DNA of 12,128 bases from CAZJBS01 sp964544475. GTDB taxonomy: Bacteria > CLD3 > SB21. Below, in pieces: positions 1-8,183 of this stretch. Every line of letters starts with the position of its first letter. Position 1 is the stretch's first letter. The position numbers were made by a program, and so were the translations under genes. The stretch spans positions 1 to 12,128 of the forward strand of contig CAZJBS010000054.1 of the NCBI GenBank assembly GCA_964544475.1, written 5' to 3'. The notes under the pieces are model-generated. The model saw only the letters and a program-made list of their open reading frames with translations. It did not search any database and had not been told where the DNA came from.

Positions 1-55
1 GACGGGGGAGGGGATTGACCGCTGGTGCGAATGGCTTCTTGGGAAGAGTAATTGA
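1..55 (+). CDS. hypB: HypB C-terminus (partial), hydrogenase nickel-insertion GTPase
   Basis: The reading frame starting at base 2 is open from the window edge to a TGA at 53-55 and encodes TGEGIDRWCEWLLGKSN. HypB is the GTPase that delivers nickel to the [NiFe]-hydrogenase large subunit, and its proteins commonly end in a motif like (S)xKTGEG-(I/L/M)-D-x-W-x-x-W-L. This short tail fits that pattern, and the next gene is hypF. Only 17 codons are visible, so the GTPase motifs and metal-binding residues lie outside the window. The last two codons (AAT TGA) already lie within the left arm of the inverted repeat at 50-69, so the repeat may have supplied the present stop. The call rests on a short motif plus context. 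Confidence 0.68.
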   Translation, partial: TGEGIDRWCEWLLGKSN

Positions 56-114
56 AAATTGAGAATTGAAAAATTATTACTAATGGGAGCGCAAAACAGT
101 TGACTTTTTACAAA

Positions 115-171
115 TCAGGCTTCGACTACGCTCAGCCTGAAGCTTCACCCCGAGCGGAGTCGAGGGGTGAA
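115..171. repeat. Pair of REP-like palindromes, head to head
   Basis: There are two adjacent stem-loops. The first has stem arms 115-121 (tcaggct) and 134-140 (agcctga) around loop tcgactacgctc. The second has arms 144-151 (ttcacccc) and 164-171 (ggggtgaa); read on the minus strand its loop is tcgactccgctc. The two therefore share a loop that differs at one base, have different but internally complementary stems, and point in opposite directions, like paired REP (BIME) elements. The 34 bases at 140-173 recur exactly at 2906-2939. No T-run follows, so a simple intrinsic terminator is not supported. Confidence 0.75.
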
Positions 172-289
172 CAAGAGTAATGTAAATTGCGCTCCCATTA
201 GTAATTATGAATTTATAATTAATTATGAATTGGTTGTGACTGTGCGATATAGATAGACAATTCATAATGCTCTATTCTGAATTGATTTT

Positions 290-324
290 CAATTCTCAAT
301 TCTCAATTCTCAATTTTCAATTCA
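290..324. repeat. Heptanucleotide tandem repeat abutting hypF
   Basis: Five consecutive 7-base units occupy this stretch: caattct three times, then caatttt and caattca. The array includes the right outer arm of the nested element and ends on the A of the first possible hypF ATG. In the hypF frame it is open back to 267 and would add a low-complexity peptide (FNSQFSILNFQF), most likely untranslated. Copy-number change by slippage is plausible and would move sequence directly upstream of the hypF start. Confidence 0.8.
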
Positions 325-2621
325 TGAATATGAAAAGGGTTCACATCGAAATTCGCGGTGCGGTGCAGGGCGTTGGTTTCCGGCCTTTCATCTACCGGCT
401 GGCGACGGAACTCGGTCTGACGGGATGGGTGAATAACAACCCGCAAGGCGTCCGGATCGAGGCGGAAGGTGAGGAAGACGTGCTCCGCTCCTTCGTGCTC
501 AGGATCCAGCCGGAAAAACCGGTCCATGCGGTCATCTACAGTCTGGAATACTCATTTTTCGATCCGGAGGGTTTTACGGAATTCGAAATCAGGGACAGCG
601 AAGTGGACGGCCCGATCCACACGACGATCCTGCCGGACATTGCCACGTGCCCGGAATGCCTCGCCGAGATTTTCGATCCGTCCAACCGCCGCTATTTGTA
701 TCCCTTCACCAACTGCACCCATTGCGGTCCTCGATACAGCATCGTCGAAGCGCTGCCGTACGACCGCGCCCACACAACCATGCGGCATTTTGTCATGTGT
801 CCGCAATGCCGGGCGGAATACGACGATCCCGCCAACCGGCGGTTTCATGCCCAGCCCAACGCCTGTCCGAAATGCGGACCTCATCCGGAGTTGTGGAATG
901 CCGACGGTGACGTCGTCGCATCGCACGACGAGGCGTTATTGGAAACCGTGCGGCGAATCCGTGCCGGCGCGATCGTGGCGGTCAAGGGCCTGGGCGGGTT
1001 CCATCTGATCGTCGATGCCCGTCAGGACGATGCCGTCCAGCGCTTGCGACGTCGGAAGCATCGTGAAGAAAAGCCGTTTGCCGTCATGTGTCCGGATTCC
1101 GCTGCGGTGCGACGGCTTTGCGACATGGACGACCTCGAAAAACGATTGCTCACGTCGCCGGAGAGTCCGATCGTCCTGTTGCGGAAACGTCCGAAAGTCG
1201 ATATCTCGCCGCTCGTCGCGCCGGACAATCCGTATCTGGGCGTGATGTTGCCGTACACGCCATTGCACCATATACTGATGCGTGAACTCGGCATCACGGT
1301 CGTCGCGACGAGCGGAAATCTGTCGGATGAACCGATTTGTACGGACGAAGAAGAAGCCGTGGACCGGCTGCGTGGCCTTGCCGATGTTTTTTTGGTTCAT
1401 GACCGTCCCATCCGTCATCATGTCGACGACTCGATTGTCCGGGTGGTGTTGGGGCGTGAATTTCTTTTACGCCGGTCGCGCGGGTATGCGCCGTTGCCGC
1501 TCCTGCCGCCGGCGGAAGGGCCGTCCGTGCTGGCCGTCGGCGCGCATTTGAAAAGCACGGTCGCGTTGTCGGTGGGGCCGGCCGTCGTGGTCAGTCAGCA
1601 TCTGGGCGACCTCGAAACCGCCGCCTGCGTGCGGACGTTCCGGGACACGGTGGAAGAACTGGAACGCCTGCATGACGTCAGAGCGGAAACCGTCGCGTGC
1701 GATCTTCACCCGGATTACCGTTCCACCCTGTTTGCCAAAGAGACCGGCCGGGCGATTGTGGCCGTTCAACACCACCATGCGCATGTGCTGGCCTGCATGG
1801 CCGACAACGGACTCCGCGAACCGGTTCTGGGGGTGTCCTGGGACGGCACGGGATTGGGTACAGATCATACGATCTGGGGCGGGGAATTTCTGGTGACGGA
1901 CGGCGGTGGTTTTCGGCGGGCCGGATGTTTGCGGCCGTTCCGGCTGCCCGGCGGGGACGCGTCCGTCAAAGAACCTCGCCGCACGGCTGTCGGCGCTTTG
2001 TATGAACTGTACGGCGAGTCGGTTTTTGAAAAGAGCGGCTTGGCCGGCCATTTTACTGAACCCGAGCGGCGGACGTTATTGCACATGCTCGCCCGGCATA
2101 TCCATTGTCCCATCACGACCAGCGCGGGCCGGCTTTTCGACGCGGCATCGTCATTGTTGGGGCTGGCGCAGGTGACGCGGTTTGAAGGCCAGGCCGCGAT
2201 GGCGCTGGAATTTGCGGCCGATCCCGATTGTCGCGAATCGTATCCGGTGATGCTTGACGATTCCGAAGGCGTTCAACTGGCCGACGGGCCGGGCATTCTG
2301 GAACGCCTGATTTTCGACCGCACGTCCGGGATTCCGACGCGTATTCTCGCGGCGCGATTTCATAATACGCTGGTCGAAATCATCGTCGCTTTGGCGCAAC
2401 GTATTCAAATTCCGGCCGTCGTGCTGACCGGCGGATGTTTTCAAAACAAATTTTTGCTGGAGCGATCGGTCGCGCGGTTGCGCGAAGCCGGTTTCCGGCC
2501 GTATTGGCACCAGCGCGTCCCGACCAATGACGGCGGTATTGCGCTTGGGCAGGTCGTGGCCGCGTGGCGGCAAACGGAAACCACCAAGGAGGAAACGTAT
2601 GTGCCTGGCCGTACCTGGTAA
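324..2621 (+). CDS. hypF: HypF, carbamoyltransferase for hydrogenase cyanide ligands
   Basis: HypF uses carbamoyl phosphate and ATP to carbamoylate the C-terminal cysteine of HypE, the precursor of the two CN ligands of the [NiFe] centre. The 765-residue length is normal for the family. Domains in order: an N-terminal acylphosphatase domain with GAVQGVGFRPF (residues 12-22; Arg20 and Asn38 fit the catalytic pair); two Cx2C-x18-Cx2C zinc fingers (Cys109/112/131/134 and Cys159/162/181/184); a YrdC-like domain (about 195-380, with KGLGGFHL and SGNLSDEP); and a Kae1-like C-terminal domain with HHHAHV, SWDGTGLG, LTGGCFQN and VPTNDGGIALGQ. All signatures are intact. ATG 324 or ATG 330 is the start, because upstream frame is repeat DNA; neither has a clear Shine-Dalgarno sequence. 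The 3' end overlaps hypC by 23 bases, suggesting translational coupling. Confidence 0.97.
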   Translation: MNMKRVHIEIRGAVQGVGFRPFIYRLATELGLTGWVNNNPQGVRIEAEGEEDVLRSFVLRIQPEKPVHAVIYSLEYSFFDPEGFTEFEIRDSEVDGPIHTTILPDIATCPECLAEIFDPSNRRYLYPFTNCTHCGPRYSIVEALPYDRAHTTMRHFVMCPQCRAEYDDPANRRFHAQPNACPKCGPHPELWNADGDVVASHDEALLETVRRIRAGAIVAVKGLGGFHLIVDARQDDAVQRLRRRKHREEKPFAVMCPDSAAVRRLCDMDDLEKRLLTSPESPIVLLRKRPKVDISPLVAPDNPYLGVMLPYTPLHHILMRELGITVVATSGNLSDEPICTDEEEAVDRLRGLADVFLVHDRPIRHHVDDSIVRVVLGREFLLRRSRGYAPLPLLPPAEGPSVLAVGAHLKSTVALSVGPAVVVSQHLGDLETAACVRTFRDTVEELERLHDVRAETVACDLHPDYRSTLFAKETGRAIVAVQHHHAHVLACMADNGLREPVLGVSWDGTGLGTDHTIWGGEFLVTDGGGFRRAGCLRPFRLPGGDASVKEPRRTAVGALYELYGESVFEKSGLAGHFTEPERRTLLHMLARHIHCPITTSAGRLFDAASSLLGLAQVTRFEGQAAMALEFAADPDCRESYPVMLDDSEGVQLADGPGILERLIFDRTSGIPTRILAARFHNTLVEIIVALAQRIQIPAVVLTGGCFQNKFLLERSVARLREAGFRPYWHQRVPTNDGGIALGQVVAAWRQTETTKEETYVPGRTW
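2586..2592 (+). promoter_or_regulatory. Ribosome binding site for hypC, inside hypF
   Basis: A near-ideal Shine-Dalgarno, aaggagg, lies six bases before the hypC ATG at 2599 and within the last codons of hypF. It fixes the hypC start and contrasts with the absence of any such site before hypF. Confidence 0.9.
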
Positions 2622-2856
2622 AATTCTCGAAATCACGGGGGACGATCCGGCCATCCGCCTGGGCCGTGTCAGCTTCGGAGGCATTGTCAAAGAAGTGAAT
2701 CTGTCGTTCGTGCCCGATGCCGTTGTCAACGACTATGTCATCGTTCACGTGGGCTTTGCGCTGAACAAGGTGGATGAAGAGGAAGCGAAGAAAGTTTTTG
2801 AATATTTGAAAGAGATGGGCGATCTGCAGCAGGATCTGGACGCGGAAAACATATAA
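2599..2856 (+). CDS. hypC: HypC, hydrogenase assembly chaperone
   Basis: HypC is a small chaperone that works with HypD to assemble the Fe(CN)2CO unit and hands it to the hydrogenase large-subunit precursor. The protein is 85 residues, usual for HypC/HybG/HupF. It begins MCLAVPGKI, the family signature; Cys2, exposed after removal of the initiator Met, is the known iron-binding residue. DYVIVHVGFAL at residues 45-55 contains the conserved His (His50), and the acidic-helical tail is typical. The start is set by the strong ribosome binding site at 2586-2592. It overlaps hypF in another frame. Its usual partner hypD is not next but about 8 kb downstream. Confidence 0.97.
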   Translation: MCLAVPGKILEITGDDPAIRLGRVSFGGIVKEVNLSFVPDAVVNDYVIVHVGFALNKVDEEEAKKVFEYLKEMGDLQQDLDAENI

Positions 2857-2860
2857 CATA

Positions 2861-3028
2861 TTAACGGTCTCATAATAGGATTAACATAATTTCCTAAGAA
2901 TTGCCAAGCTTCACCCCGAGCGGAGTCGAGGGGTGAACATCTGCACCTGCCCTTCATGGTTCCCCGCTCGGCGGGGCTCACCATGAAGGATATGGGTTCA
3001 GATGATAATACTATTATGAGACGATTAA
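2861..3028. repeat. Nested palindromic element between hypC and the kinase gene
   Basis: The outer arms 2867-2878 (gtctcataatag) and 3011-3022 (ctattatgagac) are perfect 12-bp reverse complements; with two mismatches the pairing extends by a further TTAA to 2861 and 3028. Inside lies an exact copy (2906-2939) of the REP-like unit at 140-173, followed by a stepped hairpin at 2951-2989. The architecture matches the hypB-hypF gap (AT-rich outer arms around the same GC-richer core), but the arm sequences are unrelated. No transposase or clear terminator is present. Confidence 0.72.
2951..2989. repeat. Long stepped hairpin
   Basis: The outer stem pairs 2951-2960 (ccttcatggt) with 2980-2989 (accatgaagg), ten perfect base pairs. 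The inner stem pairs 2962-2967 (ccccgc) with 2971-2976 (gcgggg) around a three-base loop. The two stems are separated by one base on the left and three on the right. No T-run follows, so rho-independent termination is not clearly supported; it may be a REP-type element or an mRNA structure upstream of the kinase gene. Confidence 0.75.
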
Positions 3029-3069
3029 ATATCATGACCAGCAGGATCAAACCACACACGGCATCGACC

Positions 3070-6000
3070 ATGAAACGCAGGGTTTTGCTTATTTCAGATA
3101 ATCCACCGGCCAGTCTCACGTCCGGACTGAGGCAACTGGGCGTTCGGACGACGACCAAAAGCTGGCGCGATCCCTCCAGGGTCATCGCCGCCTCCCGGCC
3201 CGACATCGTCATCATGGACGTGGATTCATCCAAACGAAAACGACCGGCGGCTCTGGCGGCGCGAAACGCCATCTGTCCGGTTATTTTCTTTTTGCGCGGG
3301 CGCCTCCGCCCGTTCGGCAAAGGCGCGTATGTGCGCGAACCATTGTCCAGAACGAGCCTCGAAGAATCTGTGTGGTCGGCGCTTGAATCCAAATCGGCGC
3401 CGGCACCGCCCGACGGCTCCAGAGCATTATATGAGAGTCTTTTCAATGGCACGCACGAGGGTATCATCGCCGTCGATGAGGAGCAACGCGTTGTCCTCTT
3501 CAACCACGGCGCCGAGCAAAAATTCGGATACACGTCAGATGAGATCCTCGGAAAACCGTTGAGTCTCCTGGTGCCGGAGGTCTTTCGCAACCGGCACGAA
3601 ACCAAGGTTCGGACTTTCCAGAAAACCGCCAAAATCGGTAAGGAGACCGGCAAGCGCGCGCCATTGCCGTGCCGGCGCAAGGACGGTTCGGAATTTGTCG
3701 CCGATATCGCCCTTTCCGTTTATCTGGACCGGGGACGGCGGTTTTATATGGCCCTCGTGCACGATGTGACGGATCACCACCAATTGCTCGCCGATCTGCA
3801 CCGCAATCAGGAAAAATACCGCATCGTCGCCGACAATACGTATGACTGGGAATTCTGGCTGACACCGGACCGGCGTTACGTCTATTCGTCGCCTTCCTGC
3901 GAACGCATCACCGGGTACCCGGCCGATGCCTTTCTCCGTGACGCCGGATTGCTCGAACGCATCATTCACGAGGATGACGCCCAGAAATTCAGAGATCACC
4001 AGGCCTCGGTCTGCGGGTCGCCCGCGGTCGTCGATAACCTGGAGTTCCGGATCGTCCGGCGTGACGGGGAAGTGCGATGGATCGGCCACGTCTGCCAGCC
4101 CATCTTCGGAGCGAATAATGAATGGCTGGGCATTCGCGGCAGCAACCGCGATATCACCGAACGCAAACAGATGGAGGAACAACTCCGGATTTCCGAGTCG
4201 TCGTACCAGGGCATCCTCAACAGTATCACCGAAGCCGTCTATGTCCAGGATGAAAACGGCCGGTTTCTGGATGTCAATCAGGCCGCCGTCCGGATGTACG
4301 GCTATCCACGCGAATATTTCATCGGTCGCACTCCGGAATTCCTGTCCGCTCCGGACAAAAATGATTTTGAGGCGGTGGCCGATCATGTACAGAAGGCACT
4401 GCAGGGCGTGCCGCAGCGGTTTCAATTCTGGGGCCTCCGCAAGGATGGTTCCGTTTTCCCAAAACATGTCAGCCTGACGCCGGGAACGTATTTTGGAAAG
4501 AAGGTGGTCATTGCGGTGGCGCGGGATGTCACGGAATGGTGGCGCATGGAAACGCGCTACAAAGCGCTTATCGAAAATGCGCCGGACGGCGTTGTGTTGA
4601 TTTCCAGGGACGGGAAATTTCTTTATGGAAGTCCCTCGGTTGTCCGGATTTTTGACTATCGTCCCGGCGACATGGCGACGCTCAATCCGGCGGACCTGAC
4701 GCATCCGGAGGATCTCGGACGTGTGCAGTCGGCCCTGGCCCAATTGATCGAGAATCCAGCGACGATGCCGGTGCTCTCCTACCGTTTCAAACACAAGGAC
4801 GGATCCTGGCGGTGGATCGAAAGCACCTTCAGCAATCTGCTGTCGGAATCCAGTGTCGGCGCCATTGTCATCAACTTTCGCGATATCACCGAACGCCGTC
4901 TGGCCGAAGAGGCCTTGATGGCAAGTGAGGAGAAATATCGTTTGCTGGCCGAGACATCCCGGGATCTGGTGGTTCTTGACGACATCGACGGCCATATCCT
5001 GTATGCCAACCCATCCGTCGAGCGACTCCTGGGATATCCGTTGGCCGAGCTGCGGCAACGGACCGTGTTTGACATCGTCGCGCCGGAGTTCATCCCGGCC
5101 ACTCTGGAGAGGCGAGCCCGGCGCGCCGAGGGCCATCTGGCGATGCAGCAATATGAGATTGATCTGTTGACACGCGACGGCCTGCGCATTCCGTTCGAGG
5201 TCAGCACGACGGTTGCCACCGGCGGGGACCGGCCTCTCGTGGTCTCGGTCGCCCGGGATATTCGTGAACGGCGCAAGGCCGAAGAGTCGTTGAAGAACCA
5301 ACTGCGGTTTTCGCGGGCGCTCAATCGCATGATGGAAACGGCGATGGTTTCGGATACGTCCCGCGACGAAATGCTCGACAGCATGGTGCAGGTGATCGGT
5401 GGAGCGTTGGATGTCGACCGGTGCCTGATCTTCGATATCCATATCGCGGCCGGTCACGTCCGGAGTCTCTCCAAATGGATGGGAAACGGTATCGACGATT
5501 TTGCGCCCGGCATTGAGACCTACGATCTCGCCCTGTTCCCGCAATCCGCCGTCCGGCTCGCGCATGAAGGCCAGCCCATCGTTTCCCATGACAACGAACG
5601 CCACCCGATCCTCGTAGCGGAAGGCTCGGCGCCGCTCCTGCACGATCGGATGAAGGTGAGGAGCCTGCTGTGGTTCCCGTTCGACCGGCGAGTGGACGGT
5701 TGTTTCTTGCTGGTATTCAATCAGATGAACCGGCAGCGCAACTGGACGCCGGAAGAACTGGATTTCGTCGATTCGGTCAGCAAACACGTGACGATTGCGC
5801 TCATGAAGATGCGGCTCGTGGCCGAACGCCACGAAGCTGAGCAGTACCAACGAGCGGCCGAGCAGCGGTACCGGGAGATATTCGACAATGTCGTGGAAGG
5901 GGTCTTTCAGACGTCCTTGCACGGCGATTTCATCGTGGCCAATTCCGCCATGGCCCGCATTCTCGGTTATGACTCGCCGGAAGATCTGATGCATCAGGTG

Positions 6001-8127
6001 ACCCACATCGAAAAACAACTGTATGCCGATCCAAACCGGCGGCGGGAACTGCAGGCCCTGCTCGATGAACGGGATCATGTGGTGGATTTTGAATCCAGGG
6101 TGTTTCGGCGTGACGGACAGATGATTTGGATATCGGAGAATATCCGGGTCGTACGCAATCCCTCCGGAAAACCGGCCTACTATGAGGGCACCATCGTCGA
6201 CATCACCGACCGGAAAACCATCGAGATCAAACTGGTCGAGACTCTCAGAGAATTTGAAACGCTCATCGAGGGCATTCCGGACGGCGTTTTTCTAAAGGAT
6301 GCGCACGGGCGCTGGCTGGTTACGAACGCGCCTGCCAAAAAGCTTTTCCGGCTGGATGGCGTGGAGTGGTACGGAAAAACGGATCAGGAGTTGGCTATTC
6401 TGCAACCGGAGATGGCGTACGCCTATGACCAATGCATCCGGTTGGATGAAACGGCGTGGAAAAACGGCTGCAAGACGGTCGGGTTGGAAATCATCGCCGA
6501 TACCAGCGGCGTCCGTCACTATCTCGAAGTCACAAAAACCCCGCTGTTTGATGAAGCCGGTGGCCGTCTCGGTCTGGTCATTGTTGGCCATGACGTGACT
6601 CTCGAACGCGAGACCCGGGAAACGATCAAAGAGCAGGAGTTTCTTCTGGACAATGCCAAGGACGCCATCGTCGTGACGGACCTCGACGATCGTGTGCTCT
6701 ATTGGAATCACAGCGCTGAGAAACTCTACGAATGGAAGAGAGAGGAAGCCGTCAATCAAAACCTGACGAAACTGCTCTCCGCCCATGACGTGCCCGATAC
6801 CCTTGCCGACATTCTGCGGAGCGGAGGATGGGCGGGTGAACTCGTCCACCGGTCGCGCAGTGGCCGCGAATTGCTCGTGGAGAGCCGGCAGAGTCTTATC
6901 AAGGACTCGTCGGGACAACCCAAATCGGTGCTGTTCATCAACAGCGACATCACCGAAAAGAAGAAAATGGAACAGCAGTTTCTGCGCGCCCAACGCGCGG
7001 AGAGCATCGGCCGGATGGCCAGTGGCATTGCGCACGATCTGAACAACATCCTTTCGCCGATCCTCATGGCGGTTCAAATGTTCAAAGAGAGGGTTCCCGA
7101 CCCCAATCTGCAGAAGTTCATACCACTTCTTGAATCCAACGTCCAGCGTGGCGCCGACCTGATGAAGAAACTGCTCATGTTCACGCGCGGCGTGGAAGGC
7201 CAGTATGTCCGTGTCGATCTGGGCCGGGTTTTGTCCGAGGTGGATCATATCGTACGCTCCACGTTCCCGAAAAACATCGCCGTTCAAACCGTGGCGCCAT
7301 CCAACCTGTGGCCCATCCGCGGCGACGTGACCCAATTGCACCAAATCCTGCTCAACCTCTGCGTCAACGCCCGCGATGCGATGCCGGAGGGCGGTCACCT
7401 CTCCATCGAGGCGGAAAACATCGTCTTCCAATCCGGATACGTTCACCGCGATCAGGAAGCCCAACCCGGTCCTTATGTGAGCGTGCGCGTCACGGATACC
7501 GGCACCGGCATTCCGCAGGACATTCAGGAACGCATGTTCGAACCGTTTTTCAGCACGAAGGGCATCGAATCCGGTACGGGTCTCGGATTATCCACCGTGG
7601 CCGCGCTGGTCAAAGCTCATCAGGGTGTCGTCGCCGTGCACAGCGAAGTCGGGCAAGGCACCACTTTCAAAGTCTTCATCCCGGCTTCGGGCGTGACCTC
7701 GGATAAGACGGAAGGCAATGCCGGGGGCTCCATTTGGAGAGGCCACGGCGAAATCGTGCTGGTCGTCGATGACGAACCGCCCATCCGGAAAATTCTGACT
7801 TCCATCCTTGAGGCTCAGGGCTACAAAGTGATGGTTGCAGGGGACGGTCACGAAGCGCTTACGATATTCCGGGAACACGCGGCCCGCATCCGGGTTGTGG
7901 TCACCGACATGAGCATGCCGAAATTGGATGGCGCCGCGCTGGTCAAACAGTTAAAAGCCATGAGCGCCGATGTGCGCATTGTGGCGATGAGCGGACTTCC
8001 TCACGGTGTGGGCGATGAAAAATCCGGCCGCCTGCCGGTCGATGCCTTCCTGATGAAGCCCTACCAGGCGGAAGAAATGCTGGAGGTTCTGCACAAGTTG
8101 CTCCTCCCGCAGGGAGCCAAAGCGTGA
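3070..8127 (+). CDS. Giant soluble hybrid sensor histidine kinase: REC-like, 8 PAS, GAF, HisKA, HATPase, REC
   Basis: A 1685-residue two-component sensor kinase with a C-terminal receiver. No transmembrane segment or signal peptide is visible, so it should be cytoplasmic. Approximate order: degenerate receiver-like domain 1-110 (Asp50 in VIMDVD retained, usual Lys replaced by Arg89); PAS 119-237, 248-367, 376-491, 497-609 and 620-735; GAF 746-917; PAS 931-1050, 1061-1180 and 1188-1300; HisKA with His1322 in GIAHDLNN; HATPase with N-box VNARD (Asn1433), DTGTGIP from Asp1476, FEPFFSTK and GTGLGLS; receiver with Asp1567/Asp1568, phospho-acceptor Asp1613, Ser1641 and Lys1663. Most PAS units end in DIT/DVTxR-like PAC motifs. 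All catalytic residues are present, so it should be active; signal and output partner are unknown. MKRRVLLISDN at 3070 begins at the expected first receiver strand. Upstream in-frame ATGs (2956, 2983, 3016, 3034) lie in or near repeat DNA, and no start has a good ribosome binding site. Confidence 0.93.
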   Translation: MKRRVLLISDNPPASLTSGLRQLGVRTTTKSWRDPSRVIAASRPDIVIMDVDSSKRKRPAALAARNAICPVIFFLRGRLRPFGKGAYVREPLSRTSLEESVWSALESKSAPAPPDGSRALYESLFNGTHEGIIAVDEEQRVVLFNHGAEQKFGYTSDEILGKPLSLLVPEVFRNRHETKVRTFQKTAKIGKETGKRAPLPCRRKDGSEFVADIALSVYLDRGRRFYMALVHDVTDHHQLLADLHRNQEKYRIVADNTYDWEFWLTPDRRYVYSSPSCERITGYPADAFLRDAGLLERIIHEDDAQKFRDHQASVCGSPAVVDNLEFRIVRRDGEVRWIGHVCQPIFGANNEWLGIRGSNRDITERKQMEEQLRISESSYQGILNSITEAVYVQDENGRFLDVNQAAVRMYGYPREYFIGRTPEFLSAPDKNDFEAVADHVQKALQGVPQRFQFWGLRKDGSVFPKHVSLTPGTYFGKKVVIAVARDVTEWWRMETRYKALIENAPDGVVLISRDGKFLYGSPSVVRIFDYRPGDMATLNPADLTHPEDLGRVQSALAQLIENPATMPVLSYRFKHKDGSWRWIESTFSNLLSESSVGAIVINFRDITERRLAEEALMASEEKYRLLAETSRDLVVLDDIDGHILYANPSVERLLGYPLAELRQRTVFDIVAPEFIPATLERRARRAEGHLAMQQYEIDLLTRDGLRIPFEVSTTVATGGDRPLVVSVARDIRERRKAEESLKNQLRFSRALNRMMETAMVSDTSRDEMLDSMVQVIGGALDVDRCLIFDIHIAAGHVRSLSKWMGNGIDDFAPGIETYDLALFPQSAVRLAHEGQPIVSHDNERHPILVAEGSAPLLHDRMKVRSLLWFPFDRRVDGCFLLVFNQMNRQRNWTPEELDFVDSVSKHVTIALMKMRLVAERHEAEQYQRAAEQRYREIFDNVVEGVFQTSLHGDFIVANSAMARILGYDSPEDLMHQVTHIEKQLYADPNRRRELQALLDERDHVVDFESRVFRRDGQMIWISENIRVVRNPSGKPAYYEGTIVDITDRKTIEIKLVETLREFETLIEGIPDGVFLKDAHGRWLVTNAPAKKLFRLDGVEWYGKTDQELAILQPEMAYAYDQCIRLDETAWKNGCKTVGLEIIADTSGVRHYLEVTKTPLFDEAGGRLGLVIVGHDVTLERETRETIKEQEFLLDNAKDAIVVTDLDDRVLYWNHSAEKLYEWKREEAVNQNLTKLLSAHDVPDTLADILRSGGWAGELVHRSRSGRELLVESRQSLIKDSSGQPKSVLFINSDITEKKKMEQQFLRAQRAESIGRMASGIAHDLNNILSPILMAVQMFKERVPDPNLQKFIPLLESNVQRGADLMKKLLMFTRGVEGQYVRVDLGRVLSEVDHIVRSTFPKNIAVQTVAPSNLWPIRGDVTQLHQILLNLCVNARDAMPEGGHLSIEAENIVFQSGYVHRDQEAQPGPYVSVRVTDTGTGIPQDIQERMFEPFFSTKGIESGTGLGLSTVAALVKAHQGVVAVHSEVGQGTTFKVFIPASGVTSDKTEGNAGGSIWRGHGEIVLVVDDEPPIRKILTSILEAQGYKVMVAGDGHEALTIFREHAARIRVVVTDMSMPKLDGAALVKQLKAMSADVRIVAMSGLPHGVGDEKSGRLPVDAFLMKPYQAEEMLEVLHKLLLPQGAKA

Positions 8128-8183
8128 CCACGCACATCCCGATCCTGATTTTCGACCGGCGGTCTTTGGACAAAAAAATATTC

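Larger units (their letters stand above)
50..324. repeat. Nested inverted-repeat element filling the hypB-hypF gap
   Basis: Three inverted repeats are stacked in this AT-rich gap. The outer arms 50-69 and 303-322 are perfect 20-bp reverse complements. The inner arms 76-94 and 187-205 are perfect 19-bp reverse complements. A third pair, 222-232 and 258-268, matches over 11 bp. The inner pair encloses two GC-richer palindromes, annotated separately. The outer left arm overlaps the hypB stop and the right arm ends next to the hypF start, so the element fills the whole gap. No transposase is encoded, so this resembles a MITE-like or palindromic non-autonomous element; its family is unknown. I see no convincing promoter or T-run terminator here. 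Confidence 0.8.

Noticed and set aside
100..128. Promoter with TTGACT at 100-105 in the hypB-hypF gap
   Set aside because: The -35-like hexamer has no acceptable -10 at 16-18 bases; the position falls in the GC-rich palindrome.
144..171. Rho-independent terminator after hypB
   Set aside because: The stem is good but no T-run follows on either strand, and the same unit recurs elsewhere as a repeat.
267..323. N-terminal extension of HypF beginning at 267
   Set aside because: The added residues translate heptamer repeat DNA, and the acylphosphatase domain begins normally right after ATG 324/330.
2956..3069. Longer N-terminus of the kinase starting at 2956
   Set aside because: This stretch lies mostly in the hairpin and inverted-repeat DNA; the receiver-like first strand begins at MKRRVLL.
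3535..6078. 847-codon open frame on the minus strand opposite the kinase gene
   Set aside because: It mirrors the codon pattern of the + strand gene, shows no recognisable domain, and the + frame has continuous PAS, GAF and kinase motifs.
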